Below, piece by piece: positions 1-8,832 of a stretch of 47,528 nt of DNA. Within the stretch, counting starts at the first letter, position 1. Every line of letters starts with the position of its first letter. The position numbers were made by a program, and so were the translations under genes. Origin of the DNA: Mycolicibacterium peregrinum (GTDB lineage Bacteria; Actinomycetota; Actinomycetes; Mycobacteriales; Mycobacteriaceae). The DNA lies in the NCBI RefSeq assembly GCF_001665625.1, contig NZ_LZSY01000185.1, positions 1 to 47,528 on the forward strand, given 5' to 3'. The notes below the pieces were generated by a model. The model ran no database searches. It was given only the letters and a program-made list of their open reading frames with translations, and was not told the DNA's origin.

Positions 1-224
1 GCAGCCCGCTGGTCCTGGAGATCGGCGCGGACCGGAACACGGCGGGCACCCGCCTGCTGGGCCCGGACATCGAAGCCGGGCAGCACCCGCAACTGCTGGT
101 GCCGCCCGGCCACTGGCAGCGCGCAAAGCCCCGCGACGACGAGCCGGCCCTGGTCAGTTGCGTGGTGGTGCCAGGCTTCGACTTCGCCGACTTCGCGCTC
201 AGCCCTGAAGCGACGACAGATTGA
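1..224 (+). CDS. Cupin_5 (DUF985) family protein, 3' end only
   Basis: The frame is open from the window edge to a TGA at 222-224, giving about 73 C-terminal residues. The tail has the pattern typical of the Cupin_5/DUF985 family: a VPPGHWQ segment, then a VSCVVVPGFDF segment and a DFAL ending. Members are small double-stranded beta-helix proteins; the biochemical role of most is unsettled. The last 26 bases overlap the convergent VOC gene, so the two stops interlock. The start lies outside the window. The family call is by motif recognition only. Confidence 0.72.
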   Translation, partial: SPLVLEIGADRNTAGTRLLGPDIEAGQHPQLLVPPGHWQRAKPRDDEPALVSCVVVPGFDFADFALSPEATTD

Positions 225-972
225 AGCCGGCCCCGGTCGGATCGGCCACCGCGGCCAGCCGCCCGTAGGGGGTGTCCTCGGCCGCACGCACCACCGAACC
301 ACCGTTGGCGACTAACAGCTCGATCGTCTTGTCCACGTCATCGGATCCGAAGAAAGTGGTCCAGGCCGACGGCGCGCCTTCGGGGATGAACGCCGCCCCG
401 TCCATCACACCGACCAATTCCTCACCATCAAATGATGCTGTGCTGTAACGGAACTCATCGGTATCCGACACGACCTGGGTGGTCCAGCCGAACACCGTCC
501 GGTAGAAGTCCAGCGCCTTGGCGTAGTCACTGGTGGTCAGCTGGTGATACACCGGTGCGCCGGCCTCGTTGAACAGGGCGAAGCCGTCGTGCCCCGCAGG
601 CTGCCAGATACCGAAGAACCCGTTCGCGGTGTCGGTCATCATCGCCATCCGCCCCTTGGCCGGAATGTCCATCACGCCACCGCAATTGCTCCCACCGGCG
701 GCGATCGTGGCCGCCACCGTGGCATCGGCATCGGCGGTGTGCAGGTAGGTGGTCCAGGCATCGGGCGCGTTCCACTGCGGATCATTGCGCATCAGCCCTG
801 CGACCACCTGACCATCGACCGCCGCGGTGACATAACCGCCGTACTCGGGGCCGCCGGTTTCGAACGTCCACCCGAACACCGCACCGTAGAACTGCTGGGC
901 ACGCTCAAGGTCGGACGTGGCCAGGTCGATCCAATTGGGGGCGCCCAGCGGGGCGCTCTGACGGGTAACCAC
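199..972 (-). CDS. Two-domain VOC (glyoxalase-fold) protein
   Basis: The product has 257 residues made of two tandem glyoxalase/VOC modules. The first covers about residues 10-125 (PNWIDLATSDLERAQQFY, then FGW) and the second about 140-255 (YHQLTTSDYAKALDFY, then FGW). This is the layout of the mycobacterial Rv0577-type antigen family, described as glyoxalase-like proteins; the substrate here is unknown. The start is a GTG preceded by AAGGAG at good spacing. It is the last minus-strand gene before the window edge, 71 bases after the membrane protein gene, and may or may not belong to the catabolic operon. Confidence 0.82.
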   Translation of the reverse strand: MVTRQSAPLGAPNWIDLATSDLERAQQFYGAVFGWTFETGGPEYGGYVTAAVDGQVVAGLMRNDPQWNAPDAWTTYLHTADADATVAATIAAGGSNCGGVMDIPAKGRMAMMTDTANGFFGIWQPAGHDGFALFNEAGAPVYHQLTTSDYAKALDFYRTVFGWTTQVVSDTDEFRYSTASFDGEELVGVMDGAAFIPEGAPSAWTTFFGSDDVDKTIELLVANGGSVVRAAEDTPYGRLAAVADPTGAGFNLSSLQG

Positions 973-1043
973 GATATTTCTCCTTCACGGAATGGACAGT
1001 CGCTAGGTCTGACCACTGCCGCGCGGAAAACTCATCGCCCGGT

Positions 1044-1604
1044 TCAACAACTGATGGTCTGATCCGGCCGACCTCGGTCGTCCAGCGTGATGGTGGTCGG
1101 TCCGCCACGCAACAGCTCGACCCGCACCGTCCTCGGACCGGTCCACTCGACATCTTTGAGCCCGTCACGGTCGCCGTTGACGCAACCCAGATAATTCTCC
1201 CGCGACAGCAGACCGTTGTCGGTGTACACCTGTACCGACGTGATCGGGTCGATCGTGATCCCGCCGCCGCTGAACACGACCAGCTCCATGTCACCGTTCG
1301 GTGATGGGAGCCGTTGGCTCTCTTTCCCACGTCCGCCGCCGGCAAGCAACATCGCAAACCACGCCATGCCGCCCCACACCACTCCGATCACCACGATCAG
1401 CACCACGCCCAGCCATTTGACCACCGGCTGACGAATCCCCAACCCCCAGGCGATGGCCAGCGCCACGCAACCTGCGACGCCGAAGATCACGGGGTGGAGC
1501 AGAAACGGACGCAGACGGTAGTAGTCGGACAACAGAAACCCGGAAGCGACCAGACCGCAGAAAAATACGCCGACAATCGCTGATACCCCCGCGCCTACCC
1601 GCAC
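1044..1604 (-). CDS. Hypothetical membrane protein with C-terminal soluble domain
   Basis: The product has 186 residues. Four hydrophobic segments fill about residues 5-95, followed by a Gly/Arg-rich linker and a soluble domain of about 85 residues with alternating beta-like stretches (SPNGDMELVVFSGGG, TSVQVYTDNG, TVRVELLRGG). I do not recognise the family with confidence. The start is GTG with only a weak Shine-Dalgarno sequence, 18 bases after the stop of the upstream acyl-CoA dehydrogenase gene, so it could be the last gene of that operon or have its own control. No function can be inferred. Confidence 0.65.
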   Translation of the reverse strand: MRVGAGVSAIVGVFFCGLVASGFLLSDYYRLRPFLLHPVIFGVAGCVALAIAWGLGIRQPVVKWLGVVLIVVIGVVWGGMAWFAMLLAGGGRGKESQRLPSPNGDMELVVFSGGGITIDPITSVQVYTDNGLLSRENYLGCVNGDRDGLKDVEWTGPRTVRVELLRGGPTTITLDDRGRPDQTISC

Positions 1605-1622
1605 GCAGCTACTGTACGCAGC

Positions 1623-2666
1623 TCACCGATAACGCTGCGCGACCTTGGCGCGGTGCTCGGCGGGCGAGCCGTAGAGCGAACGGTTGAGCGCGGCTCGCTT
1701 GAGATAGACGTGCACCCGGCTCTCCCAGGTGTAGCCGATGCCGCCGTGCAACTGCATGGCCTTGCCGGCCACCTCGACGGCGGCCTCGGTCGTGTACGCC
1801 TTGGCCATGGAAACCGCGCGGGGATCGAGTGACGCGATGGCGGCCCCGACGAGCTGTCTGGCCACCGAGATCTGCACCAGCATGTCGGCGCAGGCGTGCT
1901 TGACGGCCTGGAACGAGCCGATCGGACGGCCGAACTGTTGGCGAACCCCGGTGTAGGACACCGTGGTATCGAGCATGGCCTGCGCGACACCGAGACTGTC
2001 GCAGGCAACCGCGAGCGCGGCCCGGTCGGTGAGTGCATCCAGGCCGGAGTCGGGATCACCATCGAAATGCCAGACCGCGTCCTCGTCGACCTCGACACCC
2101 TCGGCCGTCACGATGGCGAGCGTGCGGGTCTCGTCGAGCACCGGTTGCTCGGTGACCGTGAGACCGGGTGAGCCGGCGGAAACGTCCACCAGCACCGCCA
2201 CGCCATCGGCGTCACGGGCAGGCAGAAGCAGCCGTTGAGCTCCGACGACGTCCGGTACAAACGCGGCACTGCCGTGGATGCGCCAGCCCAGCCTGGTGGT
2301 GGCCAGTTCGAAGGGCGCCGGATCGCCTGCTCCGGGCAGCGCGATCGCGGCCCGGATACTTCCGGACACGACGGCCTTGAGCAGTGCGTCGCGCGATTCA
2401 TTGGGGTGCAACATATTCAGGACACCGATGGCCAGCACGGCACCGCCCAGATAACCGGTGGCCGCGGCGGCCCGACCGAGCTCCTCGCAGATCACCGCGA
2501 CCTCGGCGAACGTGGCGCCGGCACCACCGGCATCCTCCGGCGCATCCAGCCCGATCCAGCCTGCCGAGATCAGCAGCGGCCAGTCGATGGTGTCCTTGGC
2601 CAGCAGATCGGCTGCTACCGAACGCAGCTCGTCGTGGATCGCCGCAAAATCAGGAACGTCGCTCAT
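1623..2666 (-). CDS. Acyl-CoA dehydrogenase, short beta-type subunit (FadE-like)
   Basis: This 347-residue flavoprotein family member should catalyse or support alpha,beta-dehydrogenation of an acyl-CoA thioester. The C-terminal half has typical FadE elements (TGVRQQFGRPIGSFQAVKH, then MQLHGGIGYTWESRVHVYLKRA). The middle beta-domain is less canonical and the protein is shorter than the roughly 380-390 residues of homomeric enzymes. Short FadE-like subunits of this type in actinobacterial steroid operons form heterotetramers with a neighbouring longer FadE. Its ATG follows directly after the TAG of the upstream 387-residue FadE gene, so those two are the likely partners. The acyl substrate is unknown. 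Confidence 0.88.
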   Translation of the reverse strand: MSDVPDFAAIHDELRSVAADLLAKDTIDWPLLISAGWIGLDAPEDAGGAGATFAEVAVICEELGRAAAATGYLGGAVLAIGVLNMLHPNESRDALLKAVVSGSIRAAIALPGAGDPAPFELATTRLGWRIHGSAAFVPDVVGAQRLLLPARDADGVAVLVDVSAGSPGLTVTEQPVLDETRTLAIVTAEGVEVDEDAVWHFDGDPDSGLDALTDRAALAVACDSLGVAQAMLDTTVSYTGVRQQFGRPIGSFQAVKHACADMLVQISVARQLVGAAIASLDPRAVSMAKAYTTEAAVEVAGKAMQLHGGIGYTWESRVHVYLKRAALNRSLYGSPAEHRAKVAQRYR

Positions 2667-3830
2667 CTACACCGCACTCGGTTCTCGTGGCAGGCTCAGT
2701 CCGCGCTCACCGATGATGGTGCGCTGGATCTCGCTGGCGCCGCCGGGGATGGTCCATTCCCACGATCCGATGAAATCGAGCATCCAGGATCCCGACTCCC
2801 ATCCGCTGGAAGCCGGTTTGGTCAGCACGGTGTGGGCGGCCAGGCCACCGATCTCGGCACCGAAACCCGTCATCCGCTGCAACAGTTCGCTGTAGTAGAG
2901 CTTGACGATCGAGGCGTCGGCCGGTCCGGCCTTCCCTGCCTCGGTGCGCTCGACCAGATCTCGGCACAACCCGCGCAGGCCAGTCAGCTCGATTTCGAAC
3001 TGCGCCAACCGGTCTGCCACCACCGGATCATCTGTCGGCGCAGCCTCCAGCAGCCAGGTGAAACCCGCATTGCCCAGGCGTTCGGACAGTTCGAGCATGG
3101 TCATGCCACGTTCAGCACCGAGCGTGGCCTGGGCGACCTGCCAGCCCTTGTTCACCGGGCCGATCAGGTTGGCCGCGGGCACTGCCACGTCGTTGAGGAA
3201 GATTTCGCAGAAATGCGAATCCCCCACCGCATTTCGGATCGGCCGCACATCGATGCCGGGTGTGGTCATGTCCATCAGGAAGTACGAGATGCCGTGCCGC
3301 TTGGGTGCGTCCGGATCGGTGCGGGCCAGCAGCAGACACCAGTCGGCGTGCATCGCGCCGCTGGCCCACAGCTTCTGGCCGTTGACGATGAAGTTGTCGC
3401 CATCAGCTCTGGCCGTGGTACGTAGCGCCGCGAGGTCGGATCCGGCCTCCGGCTCGGAGAAACCCTGTACCCAGATCTCACCGTCGAGGATGGCGGGCAA
3501 ATGTCTGCTGCGCTGCGCGTCGGTACCCGCCGCGAGCAGCGTGGACGCGGCGTGGTGGATCCCGACGAACGCCAGCACCAGGCGGGGCGCATCGTGGGCG
3601 GCCAGTTCCTGATACAGCACGATCTGCTGAGGCACGGACATGCCGCCGCCCCATTCGACAGGCCAGTGCGGCACGGCGTACCCGGCAGTGTGCAGCTCGG
3701 CGAACCAGGATTTCTGGAAGGACACGAACTCTTCGTCGCCGACGCCGGTCTGGTTGGGGCGCCAGTCATTCGGTACGTGGTGTGCGCACCAGTCCTTGAC
3801 GGTGGTGCGGAAATCGTCGAGGTCGGTCAT
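2667..3830 (-). CDS. Acyl-CoA dehydrogenase, alpha-type subunit (FadE-like)
   Basis: The product has 387 residues from the ATG at 3830, whose ATGA overlaps the stop of the preceding gene; a longer upstream reading is a frame extension into that gene. It carries the classic acyl-CoA dehydrogenase signatures: WVQGFSEPEAGSDLAALRT near residue 120, the NGQKLWASGA segment, and the C-terminal GGASEIQRTIIGERGLSLP stretch that contributes to flavin and substrate binding. It is of full family length and probably forms a heteromeric dehydrogenase with the short FadE encoded immediately downstream. It would act in beta-oxidation of the CoA thioester made from the product of the upstream oxygenases. Confidence 0.9.
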   Translation of the reverse strand: MTDLDDFRTTVKDWCAHHVPNDWRPNQTGVGDEEFVSFQKSWFAELHTAGYAVPHWPVEWGGGMSVPQQIVLYQELAAHDAPRLVLAFVGIHHAASTLLAAGTDAQRSRHLPAILDGEIWVQGFSEPEAGSDLAALRTTARADGDNFIVNGQKLWASGAMHADWCLLLARTDPDAPKRHGISYFLMDMTTPGIDVRPIRNAVGDSHFCEIFLNDVAVPAANLIGPVNKGWQVAQATLGAERGMTMLELSERLGNAGFTWLLEAAPTDDPVVADRLAQFEIELTGLRGLCRDLVERTEAGKAGPADASIVKLYYSELLQRMTGFGAEIGGLAAHTVLTKPASSGWESGSWMLDFIGSWEWTIPGGASEIQRTIIGERGLSLPREPSAV

Positions 3831-4759
3831 GACGAGAACAATCCGGTGAGTCCGCGCCGGCCCAGCCGGGCGGTGAGGGTGTCGCGGGTCTTGGACACCC
3901 CGAACGGCAAGCGGCGCAACGGCTGGCTGTAGCGCGACAACCAGGACAGTACGGTCTCGTCGCAGAAGCCGACGGCTCCGTGCAGCTGATGGCACACCCG
4001 GAAGACCACCTCTGCTGCCTCGATCGTGGCCAGTCGTAACGCCAGTGCGTCGTTGATCGCCTCGTCTGCGGGGTGGATGCCCAGGCTCCACAGCGCGTGT
4101 TTGGCCAGCATGTCGACACCGCTGCGCTCCACTTCAGCGTCGGTCAGCTGGAACTGCACACTCTGGAAGGCCGACAGCGGCTGGCCGAACTGCTTGCGCA
4201 GACTGACATGCGCGACGGTCAGGTCGATGGCCCGATCCAGCATGCCGAGCAGCGTCCACGACGGCAGCACCAGGGCCAGGGCGACATCTGCGGTGCCCGC
4301 GTCGTCCAGTGCCGACAGTTCCAGTGCGGTGGTGAATGACGGACCCGACGCACCCGTCTTGGTCACTGTGCTGCGCTGACCATCCAATGTGACAGTGGCC
4401 CAACGGTTGTCCAGACCCTGCAGCGCCGCCTCGGGCGCGTCGGGATCGACGATGACCAGGCCGTCGACGTCGAGGTTTGCCGGGCGCGAAAGCCGCTCGG
4501 CCACCGGATAGGGCAGCGCCCAGTAGCCCGCACTGCGACACAGGGCAGCTGCGGCTTCCAACGAGTCCGCATCGGTGCGCGGCTCCAGTTCGAAGGCGCC
4601 GAGACTTTCCAGCACGGGCGTGGTCAGGCCGGCGCGGGTGTCCGGCTTGGCGTCGGCCTGAGCCAGCAGCTGATCGCCGCCGGCTGCTTCGAATGCCTTC
4701 AGAGCCTGACGGCCATACTCTTTCGCGTCATCGCTGAGATCGAGAATCATCGCCGTCAC
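3827..4759 (-). CDS. Acyl-CoA dehydrogenase, short beta-type subunit (FadE-like)
   Basis: The product is only 310 residues, well below normal FadE length. The C-terminal helical domain is recognisable (THVSLRKQFGQPLSAFQSVQF-like region with SLRKQFGQPLSAFQSVQ, then HQLHGAVGFCDETVLSWLSRY), whereas the N-terminal and beta domains are reduced. This matches the short partner subunits of actinobacterial alpha2beta2 acyl-CoA dehydrogenases. The GTG start overlaps the upstream FadE stop (GTGA) and the gene itself ends in an ATGA overlap with the next FadE. It is most likely paired with the 389-residue FadE encoded just upstream. Confidence 0.86.
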   Translation of the reverse strand: MTAMILDLSDDAKEYGRQALKAFEAAGGDQLLAQADAKPDTRAGLTTPVLESLGAFELEPRTDADSLEAAAALCRSAGYWALPYPVAERLSRPANLDVDGLVIVDPDAPEAALQGLDNRWATVTLDGQRSTVTKTGASGPSFTTALELSALDDAGTADVALALVLPSWTLLGMLDRAIDLTVAHVSLRKQFGQPLSAFQSVQFQLTDAEVERSGVDMLAKHALWSLGIHPADEAINDALALRLATIEAAEVVFRVCHQLHGAVGFCDETVLSWLSRYSQPLRRLPFGVSKTRDTLTARLGRRGLTGLFSS

Positions 4760-5925
4760 GCCTTTCCGGCCAGCAAGGTGCGCGACAGCAGGATGCGCTG
4801 CATCTCGATGCTGCCCGAGGACACCGTGGATGCTTGCGAGTACCGCCAGTGGTCTTCGACCTCGGCACGGAAGTACTCGATACGGCTGTCCTCGCGCCGC
4901 GGCAGCGCAGCCGCTATCTCCATGAGCACCTCGGCGCTCTCTTGATCCAGCCTGGTGACCGCGATCCGATATGCCGCGGAGTCACCGGGATTCACGCGCC
5001 CGGTGGCCTGCATCGACACCACCCGGTAGGCCATCAAACGGGCCCGGCGGCAGTGCGTGAGCATCCGGGTCCACCGGCCCCGCAGCTCGGCGGGCAGCTG
5101 CTCCCAGGCGTCGCCGAGGATCTCGGGTGCGGTTTGCAGTAGCCGCTCACAACGCGCGTAGCGGGCAATACCGACGCGCTCGAAGGACACCACGTCCTGC
5201 ACGATCGACCAGCCCTGATCCACGGTGCCCAACACATCGGCCTCGGTGACCAAGAGGTCATCGAAGAACACCTCGTTGAGATGGTGCGGGCCCATCATGG
5301 TCCGGATCGGGCGCACCGTGATCCCCGGGGAATCCATCGGCACCAGGAAGATCGTCATGCCCTGTTGTTTCTTCTGGGTTGCGCCTTCTCCCACTTTGGA
5401 GGTGCGGGCCAGCAGGAAGATCCACTGCGCCATGGTGGCGTAGGAGGTCCAGATCTTCTGGCCGTTGACCCGCCAGCCGTCGTCCTCCCGGCGGGCAAAG
5501 GTGCGCAGCGAGGCCAGGTCGGAGCCGGCCTCCGGCTCGGAAAAGCCCTGGCACCAGATCACTTCGCCGTTGGCGATCGGCGGCAGATGTTTGCGCTGTT
5601 GCTCTTCGCTGCCGTGCCGCATGATGATCGGCCCGACCCAGTTGACGCCCATGTACTGGGCCCCGCGCGGTTCGTGGTGCGCCCACATCTCCTCGCGCAC
5701 CACGGTCTGCTCCCACACCGAGGCGTCGCCGCCACCGAACTCCTTCGGCCACGACATGCACAGCAGATGCTGCTGTGCCAGCGTCCGGCAGAACTGCTGC
5801 GCCACCGCCAGATCGGCGGGGTCATCGGTGAACGCGCCGAGAAAGTCGGCGGGCACCTGATCGGCGATCAGCTCCCGCAGCTCACCGCGCAGCGTGTCGG
5901 CCGCCTCACCAAAGTCGAAATCCAC
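4756..5925 (-). CDS. Acyl-CoA dehydrogenase, alpha-type subunit (FadE-like)
   Basis: The product is a full-length, 389-residue acyl-CoA dehydrogenase. Visible motifs are WCQGFSEPEAGSDLASLRT, NGQKIWTSYATMAQWIFLLART and a C-terminal SSGSIEMQRILLSRTLL segment in the place where many relatives have GGTSEIQR. The start is GTG with AAAGG a few bases upstream, 11 bases after the CaiB-type gene. It probably pairs with the short FadE gene that overlaps its end. Two such long/short pairs in one operon suggest two separate dehydrogenation steps on a branched or cyclic acyl-CoA, or one step on each of two intermediates. Confidence 0.9.
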   Translation of the reverse strand: MDFDFGEAADTLRGELRELIADQVPADFLGAFTDDPADLAVAQQFCRTLAQQHLLCMSWPKEFGGGDASVWEQTVVREEMWAHHEPRGAQYMGVNWVGPIIMRHGSEEQQRKHLPPIANGEVIWCQGFSEPEAGSDLASLRTFARREDDGWRVNGQKIWTSYATMAQWIFLLARTSKVGEGATQKKQQGMTIFLVPMDSPGITVRPIRTMMGPHHLNEVFFDDLLVTEADVLGTVDQGWSIVQDVVSFERVGIARYARCERLLQTAPEILGDAWEQLPAELRGRWTRMLTHCRRARLMAYRVVSMQATGRVNPGDSAAYRIAVTRLDQESAEVLMEIAAALPRREDSRIEYFRAEVEDHWRYSQASTVSSGSIEMQRILLSRTLLAGKA

Positions 5926-5936
5926 TCCTGGCCTTT

Positions 5937-7076
5937 CTATCGCGGACCGAGTTCAGCGAGCACCTCGACGGTGTCCGCGCCCAGTTCCGGTGCATACCCG
6001 GCGACGTGTCCCGGAGTTCGGGAGAACCACGTGGGCACACCGGGCATGCGCACCCGGCCGTGCGGGGTGTCGACGGTTTCGAACAGTCCGACTGCGTTGA
6101 GATGCTCGTTGTCGAAGAGCTCATCCGGCGTGAGCATGGGAGCCGCCGGAATCTCCAACTCCGCGAACAGGTCCAGCCACTCCGCGGTGGTGCGCTCCTT
6201 GAGAGTGCCCGCCAGCAGCCCGTACACCGTGTCGATCTGGCGGGCCCGCTGCTCCAGAGTCGCGTATTCGTGGCTGTCCCAGGCGGGTTGCACCCGTTCG
6301 ATGAACGCATTCCAGTGCTTGTCGTTGTAGATCAGCGCCGCGATGTGACCGTCCTTGGTCTCATACGGCCTGCGATTCGGGGTGACCGCCCGGGGGTACA
6401 CCGCAGGCCCCAGCGGAGGGTCGAACATGGCGCCGTTGGCATGCTCGACCAGCATGAAGGAGGCCATGGTCTCGAACATGCTGACCTCCACCTCCTGGCC
6501 CTCGCCGGTGCGCTCCCGGTGGAACAGCGCCATCGTCGTCGCATAAAGGGCGGTCAACCCGGCCACCTTGTCGGCCATGATCGTGCCGACGTAGGAGGCC
6601 TCACCGGTCAATTGCTGTTGCACCGCAGGCAATCCGCACTCGGCCTGGATGGTGTCGTCGTAGGCGGGCCTGTCGGCATCCGGACCACGCCGGCCATACC
6701 CGTAGCAGTTGGTGTAGACGATGCCAGGGTTGATCGCAGCGACGTCGTCGTAACCGAAACCGAGCTTGGTGATGGCCTTGGCGCGCATCGAGTGGATGAA
6801 CACATCGGCATCGGCGACCAGCGCCCGCAGGTCCGCCTTGCCCTGCTCCGACCGCAGATCCAGCACCACGCTGCGCTTGCCGCGGTTGACGTTGATGAAC
6901 ACCCCGCTCATGCCGGGGGCCGGCCCCACCGAGATGTAGCGGGTATTGTCCCCCGCCGGTGTCTCGATCTTGATCACGTCGGCGCCCATGTCGGCCATGA
7001 TCTGCGTGCAGTACGGCCCCATCACCATGGCGGTGAGATCGACGACCCGAACCCCTTGCAATGGACCGGTTCTCAT
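5937..7076 (-). CDS. CaiB/BaiF family CoA-transferase
   Basis: The product has 379 residues and belongs to the class III CoA-transferases, which move CoA between carboxylic acids through an aspartyl anhydride intermediate. The N-terminus PLQGVRVVDLTAMVMGPYCTQ and the motif MADMGADVIKIETPAGD are typical. The probable catalytic Asp lies in RPAYDDTIQAECG, around residue 143-144. It would activate a pathway acid from another CoA ester, in addition to the two ATP-using ligases encoded on the other strand. The ATG overlaps the stop of the preceding SDR gene (ATGA), so translation is probably coupled. Confidence 0.9.
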   Translation of the reverse strand: MRTGPLQGVRVVDLTAMVMGPYCTQIMADMGADVIKIETPAGDNTRYISVGPAPGMSGVFINVNRGKRSVVLDLRSEQGKADLRALVADADVFIHSMRAKAITKLGFGYDDVAAINPGIVYTNCYGYGRRGPDADRPAYDDTIQAECGLPAVQQQLTGEASYVGTIMADKVAGLTALYATTMALFHRERTGEGQEVEVSMFETMASFMLVEHANGAMFDPPLGPAVYPRAVTPNRRPYETKDGHIAALIYNDKHWNAFIERVQPAWDSHEYATLEQRARQIDTVYGLLAGTLKERTTAEWLDLFAELEIPAAPMLTPDELFDNEHLNAVGLFETVDTPHGRVRMPGVPTWFSRTPGHVAGYAPELGADTVEVLAELGPR

Positions 7077-7993
7077 GATCGGGCTCCCTCTGCTGCACGT
7101 CCGAAGCTGTAGCGGATGTGGTCGGCGTGCCCGTCAGGAACGACCGGGAAGATCACCGGCTCGCTCACGTCGCGGATGCGGTCTATCTGCTCGCCGACCT
7201 CCTCTACGGTCCACGATGGCTGGTACACCCCGGGCGACTCGGCGACGACGGCACGGGCGATGCGCCCGGCGATCGCCACCAAGAACTCGCCGGTGACCGA
7301 ACAGGTTTCATGGGCCAGCCAGCCCACCGCGGGGGCCACCAGGTCCGCGCCCATCGGTGGGTACGCCGAGGTGTCCAGGCCCTCGGCCATCCGGGTCACC
7401 GCGCCAGGGACGATCGCGTTGCACAACACGCCCTCGGCGGCGCCCTCGATTGCCACCACATTGCACAGCCCGAGGATCCCGGCCTTGGCCGCAGCGTAGT
7501 TGGCCACCTCGTTGTTGCCGTAGAGCCCGCCGATCGACGAGGTCAGCACCACGCGGCCGTACCCGGCCTCACACATCAGCGGAAATGCCGGGCGCACAAC
7601 GTGGAATGCGCCGCGCAGATGCACGTCGAGCACGGCGTCAAAGTCGTCGTAGCTCATCTCTTTGAGCGACGCGCGGCGAACTGTCCCGGCGTTGTGGATC
7701 AGGATGTCGATGCGGCCGAAGCGCTCGACGGCCGCATCGACGATGGCCTGACCGCCTTCTGCCGTCGCCACCGAATCGGTGACGGCAATGGCTTCTCCAC
7801 CGGCCGAGACGATTTCGTCGGCTACCTGCTGCGCCGGTGCGGTGTCGGTCCCGTCTCCTGTGAGGCTGCCACCAGGATCGTTGACGACGACCTTCGCGCC
7901 CTTCGATGCCAGGAGAAGGGCGTATTCGCGGCCCAACCCGCGGCCGGCGCCGGTGATGACGGCGACGCGATCGTCGAATCTCAGAGTGCTCAA
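7073..7993 (-). CDS. Short-chain dehydrogenase/reductase (MFE-2-like)
   Basis: The product is 306 residues, longer than a minimal SDR. The cofactor motif TGAGRGLG (residues about 15-22), the NDPGG stretch, NAG near 102 and the catalytic Ser with Y-x3-K (SSIGG, then YAAAKAG) are intact. The long loop after NDPGG and the C-terminal extension resemble the hydroxyacyl-CoA dehydrogenase domain of multifunctional enzyme type 2, so a 3-hydroxyacyl-CoA substrate is plausible but unproven. The start is TTG within a TTGA overlap with the TauD gene stop, a rare start that makes sense only with translational coupling. Confidence 0.88.
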   Translation of the reverse strand: MSTLRFDDRVAVITGAGRGLGREYALLLASKGAKVVVNDPGGSLTGDGTDTAPAQQVADEIVSAGGEAIAVTDSVATAEGGQAIVDAAVERFGRIDILIHNAGTVRRASLKEMSYDDFDAVLDVHLRGAFHVVRPAFPLMCEAGYGRVVLTSSIGGLYGNNEVANYAAAKAGILGLCNVVAIEGAAEGVLCNAIVPGAVTRMAEGLDTSAYPPMGADLVAPAVGWLAHETCSVTGEFLVAIAGRIARAVVAESPGVYQPSWTVEEVGEQIDRIRDVSEPVIFPVVPDGHADHIRYSFGRAAEGARS

Positions 7994-8832
7994 GCGAAGG
8001 GCTCCTCGCCCTCGAGCTTGGTGCGCTGCAGCAGCCTGCCCGACGTCGGGTCATACGGTGTGGCCCGGTGCATGGTTCCGGTGTTGTCCCAGATCACCAG
8101 ATCACCGACGGTCCATTTGTGCCGGTAGGTGAAGTCGGCCTGGGTGGCCCAATCCCGCAGCCGCACCAGCAGTTCGGCGCTCTTGCGGAAGTCGATCGGG
8201 CCGTCCGCGTCGACGATGTGCCGTGCGGTGGCACCGAGCACGAGCGACTTGCGGCCGGACTGATGCGTCCACACCAACGGCAGTTCCCGATCGCCGATGG
8301 CCATCATGCGGCGCAGAGCCTTGGCGCTGGGTTCCGGGTCGTAGTAGAACATCGTGTTCCACGCCGAATGCATGGCCCGCAGGCCCTCGATCTCAGCCTT
8401 GTCCTCGTCGGACAGGTCCTCATAGGCGGCGTAGGTGTTGCAGAACTCGGTGTCACCTTCCTCCGGGTTACCCAGCGCCACGCTCTGCAGCAGCGACGCC
8501 AGGATCGGCACTTCGTTCATGGTGCCGTCGATGTGCCAGTAGAGCGAACCCTTGAGATAGTCGGCCTGCTTGTTCACCTCGGTGTCGAGGGAGACTTTGT
8601 ACAGCTTCTCGCCGTGGTGCTCGGGGGCAAACGTACCGAGGGTTTCGGTGAACGCGATCTGCTCGTCGTCGGTGAACCCGATCTGCGGGAACACCAGCAC
8701 CCCGCGCTGCTCGAGCAGTTCCCGGATCCGGCCGGCGTGCTCACCGGACAGCAGCGTGGCCTTGTCGGCACTGATCTCGGTTCCGATGCGCGGCTTGATG
8801 TCCCGGGTATCGAGCGCAGTGGTCGTCGTCAT
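7990..8832 (-). CDS. TauD/TfdA family Fe(II)/2-oxoglutarate dioxygenase
   Basis: The product has 280 residues. The iron-binding facial triad is visible as H100-x-D102 (in YWHIDGT) and the distal H255 (in TMHRATPYD); Arg266/Arg270 near the C-terminus would bind 2-oxoglutarate. Family members hydroxylate an unactivated carbon next to a carboxylate, sulfonate or ether group, with release of succinate and CO2. Between a Baeyer-Villiger-type monooxygenase and an SDR, a role in hydroxylating or opening a pathway acid is likely. ATG and stop both overlap neighbouring genes (ATGA and TTGA). Confidence 0.9.
   Translation of the reverse strand: MTTTTALDTRDIKPRIGTEISADKATLLSGEHAGRIRELLEQRGVLVFPQIGFTDDEQIAFTETLGTFAPEHHGEKLYKVSLDTEVNKQADYLKGSLYWHIDGTMNEVPILASLLQSVALGNPEEGDTEFCNTYAAYEDLSDEDKAEIEGLRAMHSAWNTMFYYDPEPSAKALRRMMAIGDRELPLVWTHQSGRKSLVLGATARHIVDADGPIDFRKSAELLVRLRDWATQADFTYRHKWTVGDLVIWDNTGTMHRATPYDPTSGRLLQRTKLEGEEPFA

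Noticed and set aside
2235..3425. Long plus-strand open frames opposite the FadE genes, and many similar antisense frames elsewhere
   Set aside because: They mirror real genes in high-GC DNA, have arginine- or glycine-rich nonsense composition and no family motifs.
3831..4091. N-terminal extension of the FadE at 2667-3830
   Set aside because: It runs into the overlapping upstream gene, and the ATG at 3830 gives normal family length with an ATGA overlap.
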